Assembly: GCF_003471165.1 (NCBI RefSeq)
Contig: NZ_QRIL01000004.1
Location: 112,074 to 176,073 of the forward strand
Length of the DNA: 64,000 nucleotides
Source of the DNA: Ruminococcus sp. AM22-13
GTDB taxonomy: Bacteria; Bacillota; Clostridia; Lachnospirales; Lachnospiraceae
Direction of reading: 5' to 3'
Every line of letters starts with the position of its first letter. Within the stretch, counting starts at the first letter, position 1. This document shows positions 35,915 through 45,212 of this stretch, in pieces. Below the pieces are notes generated by a model that was not told where the DNA came from, searched no databases, and was given only the letters and a program-made list of their open reading frames with translations. The translations under genes were made by a program, and so were the position numbers.

Positions 35915-36706
35915 TTATTCTGCATCGCGCTTCAGATGAAGCACAGAATTCATCAGCTTCTGAGTATAATCATCCTGCGAATGATCCAGAACCTTTTCAG
36001 TCTCCCCATAGTCCCTGACCAGACCTTTTTTAAGCACCAGAATCCTGTCGGCCATCTTTCTTACCACTCCGATATTATGGGTTACCAGAATCATTGCCGT
36101 ATGATATTCTTTTCTCATCAGGAGAAGCTCTTCCACTACCTGCTTCTGCACTGTCACATCAAGGGCACTGGTCGGTTCATCTGCAAGAAGTAGATTCGGA
36201 TGCATGATCATGGCTGTACAGATACCCACACGCTGATTCATTCCACCCGAAAGTTCAAAAGGGTAACTGTCCAGTACACGGTTTCCGTCCTCCAGACCGA
36301 TTTTTTTCATAAGGGAAGCGGCACGCTGACGTGTTTCTTTTATTGTTATTTTCTCATGTTCGGATACTGCTTCATGAATCTGCACGCCAATTGTCCGTAC
36401 CGGACACAGGGCCGCCTTACAGTCCTGAAATACCATACCGATCTCTGTTCCCAGATATTTGCGGAGATTTTTCTCTCTCATCTCTGTAAGATTCTCTCCT
36501 TTATACCAGATATCGCCTCTGGTAACCATACCTTCTTCTCCCAGAAGGCCCATGATTGCCTTGATGATCGTACTTTTTCCACTGCCGGACTCTCCCACGA
36601 TTCCAAGGATTTCCCCCTGTTTCAGTTCAAAACTGACATCACTGACTACCTGTTTTCCATTATAACTGATAGTCACATGCTCTACACGAAGCAAAGAATT
36701 GTTCAT
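35915..36706 (-). CDS. ABC transporter ATPase, OppD/NikD type (operon 2)
   Basis: 263 aa with Walker A VGESGSGKSTI, Q-loop MVFQDCKAALCPVRTIGVQI, signature LSGGMNQRVGICTAMI and Walker B LLLADEPTSALD. Preceded by AAGGAG and by an intergenic hairpin that separates it from the highly expressed binding-protein gene. Confidence 0.87.
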   Translation of the reverse strand: MNNSLLRVEHVTISYNGKQVVSDVSFELKQGEILGIVGESGSGKSTIIKAIMGLLGEEGMVTRGDIWYKGENLTEMREKNLRKYLGTEIGMVFQDCKAALCPVRTIGVQIHEAVSEHEKITIKETRQRAASLMKKIGLEDGNRVLDSYPFELSGGMNQRVGICTAMIMHPNLLLADEPTSALDVTVQKQVVEELLLMRKEYHTAMILVTHNIGVVRKMADRILVLKKGLVRDYGETEKVLDHSQDDYTQKLMNSVLHLKRDAE

Positions 36707-36785
36707 ATATGCTTTATCTCCTTAGCATTTCTACCGTCATCCTGTTACAAACTATTTCATTCCCGCAAGATTACTTTTACAAGAA

Positions 36786-36824
36786 CATCCCCAGATTCAT
36801 ACAGTCAGCATAAACCTGGGGATG
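36786..36824 (-). other. intercistronic hairpin after the binding-protein gene
   Basis: CATCCCCAG (36786-36794) pairs with CTGGGGATG (36816-36824). Only a weak T tract follows on the minus strand. Such hairpins after binding-protein genes commonly stabilise the upstream message or partly terminate, lowering ATPase expression; that role is inferred. Confidence 0.5.
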
Positions 36825-36871
36825 CAATGATTTACGAGTATATCATCGGGCACACAATAGATTTTAATTTT

Positions 36872-38407
36872 TTATTCCACATCCAGATCTGCCGTAATTT
36901 CATAATAATCACACGGATGAGCTGCCATACCCGTAACATTTGATTTTGTCACAATTCCCATGTTCAGATGAGATACAAAGAAATATGCATCATCATCCAG
37001 AATTTTCTGCTGAAGTTCTATTGCCAGTTTTCCTCTCTCATCTGTATCAAAAGTCTGATGAAGCTGCTCGGTCAGTTTTGTAACTTCATCATTCTGATAA
37101 TTTCCGTAGTTTTTTGCACCGGTTACTGTACTTGTAAAGAAATACTCCGGATCTCCGGTAGGTGCTGTAGTAAGCGAACTTACATAAACATCAAAATCTC
37201 CGCTTTCCGCAAAAGTTTTATGATCAGCTGTATTATTCACAACCACATCAATTCCGATATCTTTCAGAGTTGCCTGTGCATACTCTGCAAGTTTCGGCTG
37301 CTCCAGGCGAGTCGGATAAGTCAGCCAGTTGATCGTCAGTTTCTGTCCGTCTTTATCTACATATCCGTCACCATCGGTATCTGTCCAACCTGATTCCTCC
37401 AGCAGTTCTTTCGCTCCATCCGGATCATAAGATACAGTCTCTACTGCATCATTTCCGTAAGAGAAACTGCCTGGAAATGCTCCTTTTGCCGGCAGTCCAC
37501 GTCCTTCCATGATTACAGAGCAGAATCCTTCCTTATCAATTCCCATTTCAATAGCCTTACGTACATTCTGATCCTGTACGATTTCAGAGTCCATGTTAAA
37601 CTGACCAAAGAAACATCTGCTGGTAGCACAGGAATTGATCGTATAATCGGAATTTCCGTCAAACAGTGAATAATTGTCATACTGAAGTCCATAAGTTCCC
37701 TGAATATCGCCTGTCTGCAAAGCTGCTGTCAGTGCACTTCCATCTGCAAAAGATTTTACAGTAATTTTATCTACCTTTACTTCTCCGCCCCAGTAATCTT
37801 CATTCTTTACCAGATCAATCTGTGTAGGCGTAACGTTTGTAGCGATATATGGACCAGTTCCTGCTACATTTGCAGAACCGCCTTCCCCCTGAACACCATA
37901 TTCCATATCAATGATTGCGCCATATGGATCACCCAGATAATTGATGATTGCCGGACATGGCTCAGTTGTATAAATAGTCAGGGTCAGACCATCAGCATCT
38001 ATATGATCGACCTTCAGATCATACGGCGCGCGGTCATGGACTGCAAGCAGATCATCCAGACACTCTTTCACTGCCTCTGCATCCATCGTACGTCCACTTG
38101 AGAATTTTACGCCATCACGAAGTGTGATCTTTACTGTAGTATCATCTACAAATTCATAATCTGTTGCCAGCCATGGCTCTACTTCCATGTTGTCATTGTA
38201 TTTGAAAAGTGTCTCTCCAACGCCATAACGAAGCGCACTCCATCCGGAATAGTTATCATGCGGATTAAGGCCTGCATCTCCCATTTCTTCACTGTATCCG
38301 GTTGTTCCGTATACAAAAGTTTTCTCATCAGCTGCAAATGCAGTTGTAGAGAAGCCAGCTGCCAGCATGGCTCCTGTAAGTAACATAGCAATCACTTTTT
38401 TCTTCAT
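36872..38407 (-). CDS. extracellular substrate-binding protein, family 5, peptide/nickel ABC operon 2
   Basis: 511 aa. The signal peptide is residues 1-25 (cleavage after AFA), again without a lipobox cysteine. The family-5 body includes YGVGETLFKYNDNMEVEPWLATDYEF in blocks, VKITLRDGVKFSSGRTMDAEAVKECL and AGTGPYIATNV. It differs clearly from the operon-1 protein and lacks its His-rich tail, so the two systems probably take different cargo. A GGAGGG ribosome binding site precedes ATG 38407. Confidence 0.87.
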   Translation of the reverse strand: MKKKVIAMLLTGAMLAAGFSTTAFAADEKTFVYGTTGYSEEMGDAGLNPHDNYSGWSALRYGVGETLFKYNDNMEVEPWLATDYEFVDDTTVKITLRDGVKFSSGRTMDAEAVKECLDDLLAVHDRAPYDLKVDHIDADGLTLTIYTTEPCPAIINYLGDPYGAIIDMEYGVQGEGGSANVAGTGPYIATNVTPTQIDLVKNEDYWGGEVKVDKITVKSFADGSALTAALQTGDIQGTYGLQYDNYSLFDGNSDYTINSCATSRCFFGQFNMDSEIVQDQNVRKAIEMGIDKEGFCSVIMEGRGLPAKGAFPGSFSYGNDAVETVSYDPDGAKELLEESGWTDTDGDGYVDKDGQKLTINWLTYPTRLEQPKLAEYAQATLKDIGIDVVVNNTADHKTFAESGDFDVYVSSLTTAPTGDPEYFFTSTVTGAKNYGNYQNDEVTKLTEQLHQTFDTDERGKLAIELQQKILDDDAYFFVSHLNMGIVTKSNVTGMAAHPCDYYEITADLDVE

Positions 38408-38426
38408 AGTTCTTTCCCTCCGTTGT

Positions 38427-39308
38427 TTAGTTCTTTGTTTTAGCTCTTTGCTTTGGATCCATATAATCTCTCAGTGTATCTCCAAGAAGATTAAATATCA
38501 TAACAGTAATAAAAATTGCGGCACCGGGAGCCAGCACCATCCATGGTGAGATCTGAAGCATACTTCTTCCATCGTTGATCATACTTCCCCACTCTGCTGC
38601 CGGAGGCTGGACACCAAGCCCCAGAAAAGAAAGTCCTGCAAGTTCCATCATCATGGTTCCGATATCAAGAACCGCTGTGACAAGAATCTGTCCCGCAATA
38701 TTAGGTAAAACATGCTTAAATAATATTTTCGGCGTACTGCTGCCAGACATCCTTACTGCCATCAGATAGGCAGAATCCTTCTGTGCCAGTGTCAGTCCTC
38801 TTGCAAGTCTCGCAAACTTTGGCCATCCGATTACTGCCAACGCAATCACCGCATTATGAATGCCACCTCCAAGAACTCCGGCAACAGCCAGTGCAAATAC
38901 AAGGCTTGGAAATGCCAGAAACAAATCTGAAATACGCATCAGAAGCGTATCTGCGATTCCACCACACCAGCCACAGACAATACCAATCACAGTTCCCACA
39001 ACAGTAACGATTGCAACCAGTAAAAGTGTCGCATAAATACTCGTCGTACTTCCTACCAATACACGAGAGAACATATCTCTTCCGTATCTGTCCGTTCCCA
39101 GAATATGTTCCGCTGAGGGAGCTTTCTGTGCCTGCAGAAGATCCTGTGCATACGGATCATACGGACAGAGTTTTCTCGCAAAAACAGCAATGATAAGTAA
39201 AATAACCGTAAGCGCTGTAAAAAAAATCAGCTTCTCTCTGATATGATTTTTCTTTACCTTCTGTTTACGGACACTGATTTTTTTCTCATTGATCCGATTT
39301 TCACTCAT
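38427..39308 (-). CDS. ABC transporter permease, DppC/NikC type (operon 2)
   Basis: 293 aa. A basic N-terminus and first helix (about 27-45) are followed by the family signature HILGTDRYGRDMFSRVLVG and five helices, with the EAA loop at ALAVIGWPKFARLARGLTLAQK. It overlaps the upstream permease gene by 4 bases (ATGA). Confidence 0.88.
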   Translation of the reverse strand: MSENRINEKKISVRKQKVKKNHIREKLIFFTALTVILLIIAVFARKLCPYDPYAQDLLQAQKAPSAEHILGTDRYGRDMFSRVLVGSTTSIYATLLLVAIVTVVGTVIGIVCGWCGGIADTLLMRISDLFLAFPSLVFALAVAGVLGGGIHNAVIALAVIGWPKFARLARGLTLAQKDSAYLMAVRMSGSSTPKILFKHVLPNIAGQILVTAVLDIGTMMMELAGLSFLGLGVQPPAAEWGSMINDGRSMLQISPWMVLAPGAAIFITVMIFNLLGDTLRDYMDPKQRAKTKN

Positions 39309-40249
39309 GCCTGATCACCCCCTAATCTCACGCGGGGATCCATATAGTGATACAAAATATCCGTAACAAGATTAACCACAACATAGATGATTGCCATCCA
39401 TGCAACATAAGCCTGAACGATCGGATAATCTCTCATGGTAATGGCGTCTACTGCCATTTTTCCAACACCATCCCACATAAAAATTGTTTCTACTATCGTA
39501 GTTCCACCCAGAAGGCTTCCTATGGAAAGTGCCAGGAGTGTAATGATCGTAAGCATGGAAGATTTCATTACGTTTCTCCACACGATTACACTTCCACGCA
39601 CGCCTCTTGCCCTGGCTCCTGCCACATAATCCTTATTCAGTTCTTCAAGAACTGCCGCTCTTACCTGCCTGGTATACTTAGAAGCCATAGCAATTGCCAG
39701 AGTCAGAGTCGGAAGTACCAGACTCAGCGCAATGTTATCTGTAGTAATTACCGGAAGCCATCCTAACTTAATAGAAAAGAAATACATCAATACCAGTGCC
39801 GCAAAGAAATTCGGCATGGAATTACCGATGAAACTGACGAAACGTATCACATAATCGCTCCACCGGTTATGCTTTACTGCTGACAAAATTCCCAAAGGAA
39901 TCGAAATAATCATGGTAAGCAATACCGATGATACCGTCAGAAGAAGGGTTGCCGGAAGTTTCTCTACAAAAGTATCATAAACATCCTTTTTTGATACATA
40001 GCTCACGCCCATATCCCCGGTTACCATTCCTGCAAACCATTTCCCATACTGGACGAGGAATGGCTGATCCAGTCCATATTCCGCTCTGGTCTTATCAATT
40101 ACTTCCTGGGAAACCGCTGTTCCGGCATTTTCATACATATAAGTGACAGCATCTCCCCCTGCCAAACGCATCATGGCGAATGACAAAAAAGTAATTCCGA
40201 TCAGAACCGGAATCAACTGAAGAAGTCTTTTTAAAACATATTTTATCAT
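39305..40249 (-). CDS. ABC transporter permease, DppB/NikB type (operon 2)
   Basis: 314 aa. N-terminal MIKYVLKRLLQLIPVLIGITFLS is the canonical start of this family, followed by GLDQPFLVQYGKWFAGMVTGDMGVSYV in parts and the EAA loop NKDYVAGARARGVRGSVIWR-like region. It is the first gene of operon 2 (permease, permease, binding protein, ATPase, ATPase). AAGGAG precedes ATG 40249. The operon promoter should lie in 40250-40415, where I see no unambiguous boxes. Confidence 0.88.
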   Translation of the reverse strand: MIKYVLKRLLQLIPVLIGITFLSFAMMRLAGGDAVTYMYENAGTAVSQEVIDKTRAEYGLDQPFLVQYGKWFAGMVTGDMGVSYVSKKDVYDTFVEKLPATLLLTVSSVLLTMIISIPLGILSAVKHNRWSDYVIRFVSFIGNSMPNFFAALVLMYFFSIKLGWLPVITTDNIALSLVLPTLTLAIAMASKYTRQVRAAVLEELNKDYVAGARARGVRGSVIVWRNVMKSSMLTIITLLALSIGSLLGGTTIVETIFMWDGVGKMAVDAITMRDYPIVQAYVAWMAIIYVVVNLVTDILYHYMDPRVRLGGDQA

Positions 40250-40419
40250 AGGTTCTCCTTTTGTATGTTCTGGTTTCTGACATTACGTCTACCCGAACAT
40301 TCTGCGGAATATTACCAATAAGCATCTTACTGAATAAATTTTTTTATTTTTTCTACCTGCATAACCGTATTGAATCCGCACACTCAAATTAACAGATAAA
40401 GTCTAACAAAAGCCAAAAA

Positions 40420-40450
40420 GGCACACAACCCCAGGGGAGGGTTGTGTGCC
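40420..40450 (-). terminator. intrinsic terminator after the LysR gene
   Basis: GGCACACAACCC (40420-40431) pairs perfectly with GGGTTGTGTGCC (40439-40450). On the minus strand TTTTTGG follows. It separates the LysR gene from ABC operon 2. Confidence 0.8.
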
Positions 40451-40571
40451 ATTCTTAGTTTGAATACTTTTACGGCATTCTGGAATATGTCAGTTTACAG
40501 GCTGACATTCGTAAAATACTTCATTGTATACTTTTATACCAGATCTTTTTCTGTAACTTAGTCTACTCTGA

Positions 40572-41480
40572 TCAGCTTTTAGGAAGTCTTTCTTTTAAAA
40601 ATTCCAGAAACTCTTCTATACTCTCATCTATTTTCTCACCCTTATGGAGAATATATCCGAAAATAACCTTATTATCGCCAAGTTCCAGCGGGATTCCCGG
40701 TGTAGTTCCTGTCTTGTTTTCTGAGAGATAACTTCCACTCATATTTGAAACCTTACTGTTCTTAAGCATTTTTTCCATAATATAATCGCTGTTCGTCAGC
40801 ACAGAAATATCAATATCTTTCCATTGAAATGCTTCTTCCTTCACTGCGCCAATATCAAAAAACTCGTCCTGATAATTCTGTATGAAACGGATTCCTTCCA
40901 GATCCTCCAAATTCGCACTTGCCTTACCGGAACCGTAAAGTTGTGTCAAACGTCCTGGGTACAGAATCAGATTTGTTTCATACATAGGTATAAACTGCAT
41001 TTTATTCTTTGCAAGTTCATGCAGGAAATTCTCCTTCTGGTGACTCAAGATATATACAAATCCAATATCATCCATATAATCCCTGACTCGTTCCATCACA
41101 CTGCGCACACCTGCTGTTGTCAGTTGAAAATGGTATCTTTTTTCAAATGTTTCATTATAAAACTCTACAAATTGATTGGCAAACCAGGAACTTGGATTCA
41201 TGGAAATCCGAATCCATTTCGTCATTCCACGCGATGCCATATTCTCAAGAACATCTATCTCATTTATAATTTTCGACGCGTACTGATAAACTTTCTTTCC
41301 CTGTACCGTCAGACGGATTCCTCTTGGAAGCCGTTCGAAAAGCTGCATTCCAAGTGTATCTTCCAGACCTTTGATTACCTTGCTGACACTCGGCTGTGTT
41401 GAATATAGATTTTTGGCCGCCTCACTGAACGATCCGGTCTGCGCACATACCACGAAATACTGTAACTGTTTTAAATCCAT
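40572..41480 (-). CDS. LysR-family transcriptional regulator
   Basis: 302 aa. The N-terminal helix-turn-helix (LKQLQYFVVCAQTGSFSEAAKNLYSTQPSVSKVIKGLE in blocks, residues 3-42) is followed by a linker helix and effector domain from about 85. It lies directly upstream of ABC operon 2 on the same strand and may control it, though a terminator intervenes. The ligand is unknown. Confidence 0.85.
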   Translation of the reverse strand: MDLKQLQYFVVCAQTGSFSEAAKNLYSTQPSVSKVIKGLEDTLGMQLFERLPRGIRLTVQGKKVYQYASKIINEIDVLENMASRGMTKWIRISMNPSSWFANQFVEFYNETFEKRYHFQLTTAGVRSVMERVRDYMDDIGFVYILSHQKENFLHELAKNKMQFIPMYETNLILYPGRLTQLYGSGKASANLEDLEGIRFIQNYQDEFFDIGAVKEEAFQWKDIDISVLTNSDYIMEKMLKNSKVSNMSGSYLSENKTGTTPGIPLELGDNKVIFGYILHKGEKIDESIEEFLEFLKERLPKS

Positions 41481-41530
41481 TAATGTAGGCTCTCTTTCTG
41501 GTTTATTTTAAATTCTCCCAGTCGATTCTT

Positions 41531-41947
41531 TCATTTCTGTTTCTTGTCCTGTTCTGACGGACGCAACTGATTAAAAGGAACAGCCAGAGACATCTTTACC
41601 CAGTCATCTTCCTTATATAACGGGCGCTGTTCTCCCATAAGATTTCCTTTTTCCTGTCCCAGGCACATGGTCAGTAAATCCCGGACTGTTGCAGATTTCA
41701 GGTTATCATCAATATTCTCCGGCATATCTCCTGAAAATGCTTCTGTAAGCTTTTCATTCAGATCAATCAAACCTTCCTGAACAGCAAAACCAACTGCACA
41801 GGATGTAAAGCTTTTCGTTGCAGAATAGATATTTCTCCTGCATTCAGACTCACTGTGCCACTCTGCTGCCAGTTCTCCGTCTTTTGTAATTTTAATTCCA
41901 AGAACGTTAAGATTCTTTGCTACTTCTATAAATTCAGAAATATCCAT
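41531..41947 (-). pseudogene. serine hydrolase (beta-lactamase class C-like), C-terminally truncated
   Basis: 138 aa from ATG 41947, chosen for its AGGAGGG upstream. It has the SxxK nucleophile motif in YSATKSFTSCAVGFAVQEGLI and VRDLLTMCLGQ, as in the PF00144 family. It breaks off shortly after KMSLAVPFN and ends in a short unrelated tail. The catalytic YxN and H/KxG motifs and about 150 C-terminal residues are missing, so it cannot be active. Confidence 0.7.
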
Positions 41948-42030
41948 ATCAAAGGCCCTCCTGTTAATTTTCTTATGATATATTCGTATTATTATATAAC
42001 ACATTCTTATTCTGAGGCAAGGTATAAAAA

Positions 42031-42064
42031 TTCCCCTTGCTTTTTATAATTAAAGCAAGGGGAA
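42031..42064 (-). terminator. intrinsic terminator of the alcohol dehydrogenase gene
   Basis: TTCCCCTTGCTTT (42031-42043) pairs perfectly with AAAGCAAGGGGAA (42052-42064). On the minus strand TTTTTATA follows. Confidence 0.75.
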
Positions 42065-42142
42065 AAGAAAATACATATGTTCCTTTTTGGCTAAACCCTA
42101 TTTCGGTTCCGATTTAACCACGATTATTTATTTAATCCTTTA

Positions 42143-43324
42143 TCAGAAATCAACTTCTGTTCCATAATATGTGCATGTCAGGAGTTTTTCCATATTTGCC
42201 GGATCGATTGCTCTTGGATTTGAGCCGGTGCATGCATCACCTACTGCAAGTTCTGCGATCTTTGCAACTTTTTCCTTGAACTCATCTTCCTGAATTCCAA
42301 AATCTTTTAATGTTTTTGGGATATTTAATCTTACATTGAATTCATCAATTTTTTCACAGAGACTGTTGATCAATGCCTTCTGGCATGTTCCTTCCAGTCC
42401 CATTCTTCTTGCGATTTCTGCATAACGCTCTGCCGCTACAGGATCTTTCGCATTATATTTAATTACATATGGAAGATAGATTGCATTTGCACATCCATGT
42501 GGAATATGACCTGTAGAAAATGCAGCTCCTGTTTTGTGAGCCATTGAATGAACAATACCAAGCAGCGCATTGGAAAATGCCATTCCTGCCAGACACTGTG
42601 CATAGTGCATCTGCTCACGTGCTTCCATATTTTTATTATAAGATGCCGGAAGATATGTCAGCACCATCTCGATTGCCTGCAATGCAAGCGGATCCGTATA
42701 TGGACAGTGTAAAGTAGAAACATATGCTTCAATTGCATGTGTTAATGCATCCATTCCAGTATACGCTACCTGTTTAACTGGAAGTCCTTCTACCAGCTCC
42801 GGATCAACGATTGCCACATCTGGTGTGATATTAAAATCTGCCAGAGGATATTTAATTCCTGTATTATAATCAGTAATTACAGAGAAAGCTGTAACTTCTG
42901 TAGCTGTTCCTGATGTGGATGGAATTGCCGCAAATCTGGCTTTCTGTCTTAATTCCGGGAATCCAAAAGGTGTAATAAGATCTTCAAATTTTGTATCCGG
43001 GTATTCATAAAATGTCCACATTGCTTTCGCTGCATCAATTGGTGATCCACCGCCCATAGCTACGATCCAGTCCGGCTGAAATTCCTGCATTACTTTTGCA
43101 CCTTTCATAACCGTTTCTACTGATGGATCTGGTTCAACACCTTCAATCAACTGAACTTCCATTCCGCCTTCTTTTAAATAATTAACTGCTTTGTCCAGAA
43201 ATCCCTGACGTTTCATGGAACCACCGCCAACAACAAGGACTGCCTTCTTTCCTTTTAAATTTTTCAGTTCTGCCAGACATCCTTTTCCATGATAAATGTC
43301 TCTTGGTAATGTAAATCTTGCCAT
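42143..43324 (-). CDS. iron-containing alcohol dehydrogenase
   Basis: 393 aa type-III (Fe-ADH) enzyme. The NAD-binding stretch VAMGGGSPIDAAKAMW is at about 88-103. The PSTSGTATEVTAFSVI motif and the metal-binding pattern follow: D near TGMDALTHAIEAYVS, H in GIVHSMAHKTGA, H in HIPHGCANAI. Members interconvert alcohols and aldehydes or ketones with NAD(P)H in fermentation. It resembles the butanol-dehydrogenase/1,3-propanediol-type branch; exact substrate unknown. GGAG precedes the ATG. Confidence 0.88.
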   Translation of the reverse strand: MARFTLPRDIYHGKGCLAELKNLKGKKAVLVVGGGSMKRQGFLDKAVNYLKEGGMEVQLIEGVEPDPSVETVMKGAKVMQEFQPDWIVAMGGGSPIDAAKAMWTFYEYPDTKFEDLITPFGFPELRQKARFAAIPSTSGTATEVTAFSVITDYNTGIKYPLADFNITPDVAIVDPELVEGLPVKQVAYTGMDALTHAIEAYVSTLHCPYTDPLALQAIEMVLTYLPASYNKNMEAREQMHYAQCLAGMAFSNALLGIVHSMAHKTGAAFSTGHIPHGCANAIYLPYVIKYNAKDPVAAERYAEIARRMGLEGTCQKALINSLCEKIDEFNVRLNIPKTLKDFGIQEDEFKEKVAKIAELAVGDACTGSNPRAIDPANMEKLLTCTYYGTEVDF

Positions 43325-43482
43325 TGCTGTTCTCTCCTTTAAAATTATGCCAGTTTACATGCTGCTGCAGAAGGCACTCACCTCTTCTGTCAGTTCGCAT
43401 TATATCATTGTTAATTTTATAACGCAATAGTATTTTGAATTATTTTAATATTTGATATTTTTTGTCATTTACTCTATATTAT

Positions 43483-43522
43483 TATCATATATCTGCTATT
43501 TTTCTATCATATGTCTGCTATT
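43483..43522. repeat. tandem 18-base repeat upstream of the alcohol dehydrogenase
   Basis: TATCATATATCTGCTATT (43483-43500) and TATCATATGTCTGCTATT (43505-43522) differ at one base with a 22-base period, two helical turns. This suits paired regulator binding. It lies 160 bases upstream of the ADH start in an otherwise featureless AT-rich gap (43325-43640). Confidence 0.5.
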
Positions 43523-43641
43523 GTGCCAATATTTTCCATGTATTATTTGTTTATTTTTTAACATTTTTTTAAAATTATAAACATCTCAATCCTGTTCTTA
43601 TAAATCAAGAAATCGTATACTGTATAACATATAAACAAAAA

Positions 43642-43678
43642 AAGCCAGAAACACAACCTACCGTTGCATCTCTGACTT
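43642..43678 (-). terminator. terminator of the NUDIX-esterase pair
   Basis: 43642-43657 pairs with 43663-43678, including several G-U pairs. On the minus strand a T7 run follows (plus AAAAAAA ending at 43643). Confidence 0.6.
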
Positions 43679-43704
43679 CCCGTTCTGTAAATTTATTTTT
43701 GTCT

Positions 43705-44367
43705 CTACAAATTACTCAGCCTTGTTGTCCGTTCGCCTGACGAATCATTATTTAATATCCATGCAAATGCTTTCGCAGTTCTTATATCTGCTTCTTTAAA
43801 GTGGTTTCCTTTATTCCATTCCAGTATACAATTAATTCCATTTTCCAGTAAACAGCGATATTCCTCTTTGATGCAGTTACCGATTTGTGCAATAACAGGA
43901 TTTCTTGTCTTTTCTTCTCTATCTCCGAGACTTAAATAAACGTTCTGACTTTTCATCTTATATGTCTTCATATAGTCAATGAAGCCAGGAAACCATACAG
44001 ATGGGGATGCTGCTGCAACACCTGAGAATATATCTGTCTGGCAGGCTACCCATAACGCAAATAATCCTGCAAGGGAATATCCACCTATATAATATTTTCT
44101 GTTTTTATCTGCGCAAAGTGCGATAATATTCTCTAACGTCTTTGACGCACCACCACAAAAATCCTCCGTCTTAAATACCGCCGGTGCTTTCCATGGAGAC
44201 AGATCATCATTCCAGTTTTCTACCTTTGTCGCAATAAATCTGAATTCCTTAGAAGTCCTTTTTTCAATTTCTCTGACCTCATTCTCAAGACTTGCCATTT
44301 CATGTTCACCCGTTGGCTGAATCAGAACAGTATCTGCTTCTGGATTTCCATATTCATATGTGATCAT
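43705..44367 (-). CDS. alpha/beta-hydrolase, putative esterase
   Basis: 220 aa. The nucleophile elbow is GGYSLAGLF (Ser near residue 98); the acid is probably Asp in SLGDREEK and the base His in GNHFKE. This matches the esterase-D/IroE-like fold. The start codon overlaps the NUDIX stop by 4 bases (ATGA), so the two are translationally coupled. Substrate unknown. Confidence 0.78.
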   Translation of the reverse strand: MITYEYGNPEADTVLIQPTGEHEMASLENEVREIEKRTSKEFRFIATKVENWNDDLSPWKAPAVFKTEDFCGGASKTLENIIALCADKNRKYYIGGYSLAGLFALWVACQTDIFSGVAAASPSVWFPGFIDYMKTYKMKSQNVYLSLGDREEKTRNPVIAQIGNCIKEEYRCLLENGINCILEWNKGNHFKEADIRTAKAFAWILNNDSSGERTTRLSNL

Positions 44368-44918
44368 CTTCTACCTGCCAATTCTTTTATCACAATTTCT
44401 ATCCCGCCTGTTGGTGCGCAGAATCTCGGATCGCGTTTTTTACAGTTTGCATATGCTTCTTCCAGGTCAAACCATTCTACGGTTTCCACTTCTTCTTTCT
44501 GGAGAACCAGCTTTGTCTCATCTACAGGCTGACTGTAAATATACACAAAAGCGATTTCATTATCCCGGAACATTTTTCCGTAGAATTCTTTCTCATAGGA
44601 TATACGAAAATTTCCGGCAAATTCCAGTTCCTGCGGCTGTGCACGGATTCCCAGTTCCTCGTGAAACTCACGTAATGCCGATTCCAGAGGCTCATCACCT
44701 GCCTGGATATGTCCCGCTGATGAGGTATCAAACATTCCCGGAAAGGATTCTTTATTCATAGCCCTTTTCTGCATAAGAACCTGATATCTGCCATTTACTT
44801 TCCGCACGATCCAGATATGTGCTGTCCTGTGGCGGATTCCCTGTGAATGAGCAATCGAACGCTCAACTTTTTCCCCTGTTGGATTTCCCTGTTCATCTAC
44901 AATATCTATGTATTCCAT
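44364..44918 (-). CDS. NUDIX hydrolase (Idi/YfcD-like)
   Basis: 184 aa. The Nudix box AGDEPLESALREFHEELGI is at about residues 73-91 with the expected Gly, Glu and REx2EE residues. The N-terminal EYIDIVDEQGNPTG and HRTAHIWIV are typical of the isopentenyl-diphosphate-isomerase-like subgroup of unknown substrate. GGAG precedes the ATG. First gene of a two-gene operon with the esterase. Confidence 0.85.
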   Translation of the reverse strand: MEYIDIVDEQGNPTGEKVERSIAHSQGIRHRTAHIWIVRKVNGRYQVLMQKRAMNKESFPGMFDTSSAGHIQAGDEPLESALREFHEELGIRAQPQELEFAGNFRISYEKEFYGKMFRDNEIAFVYIYSQPVDETKLVLQKEEVETVEWFDLEEAYANCKKRDPRFCAPTGGIEIVIKELAGRR

Positions 44919-45088
44919 TTGTTATTTCTCCAGTTAATTTTATTTTTTCATTTATTACTTTACAAGTTTAATCCTTAGAGCAGGGATACGCAATAAATAT
45001 TCTGTAATTTAATCGAAAAGTAATTCCACTGACAGACCCGGAAACCAATGTCACTTATCATCTAATCAGCCGCAAAGAACATAAAAAT

Positions 45089-45212
45089 TTACTTCCATTT
45101 TAACAGGAGTGCCGAATTAATAATTACAAGTACTGAACCGGCATTGTGTACCAGTGCTCCAACTACAGGGTTCAGAATTCCCGTAATAGCAAGAACGATT
45201 GCCAGAAAATTC
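45089..45212 (-). pseudogene. C-terminal remnant of a heavy-metal P-type ATPase
   Basis: In a frame shifted from the overlapping CsoR-like gene the sequence reads NFLAIVLAITGILNPVVGAL, then VHNAGSVLVIINSALLLKW and stops at 45089. This is the last two-helix segment and C-terminal tail of CadA/CopA-type metal pumps. Everything before it has been deleted and joined to the CsoR gene. Confidence 0.7.

Noticed and set aside
43483..43522. CRISPR-like array
   Set aside because: Only two copies of 18 bases with a 4-base gap; no spacers of CRISPR length and no cas genes in the window.
43642..43678. Possible riboswitch before the alcohol dehydrogenase
   Set aside because: The hairpin faces the minus-strand esterase gene end and fits an ordinary terminator with G-U pairs.
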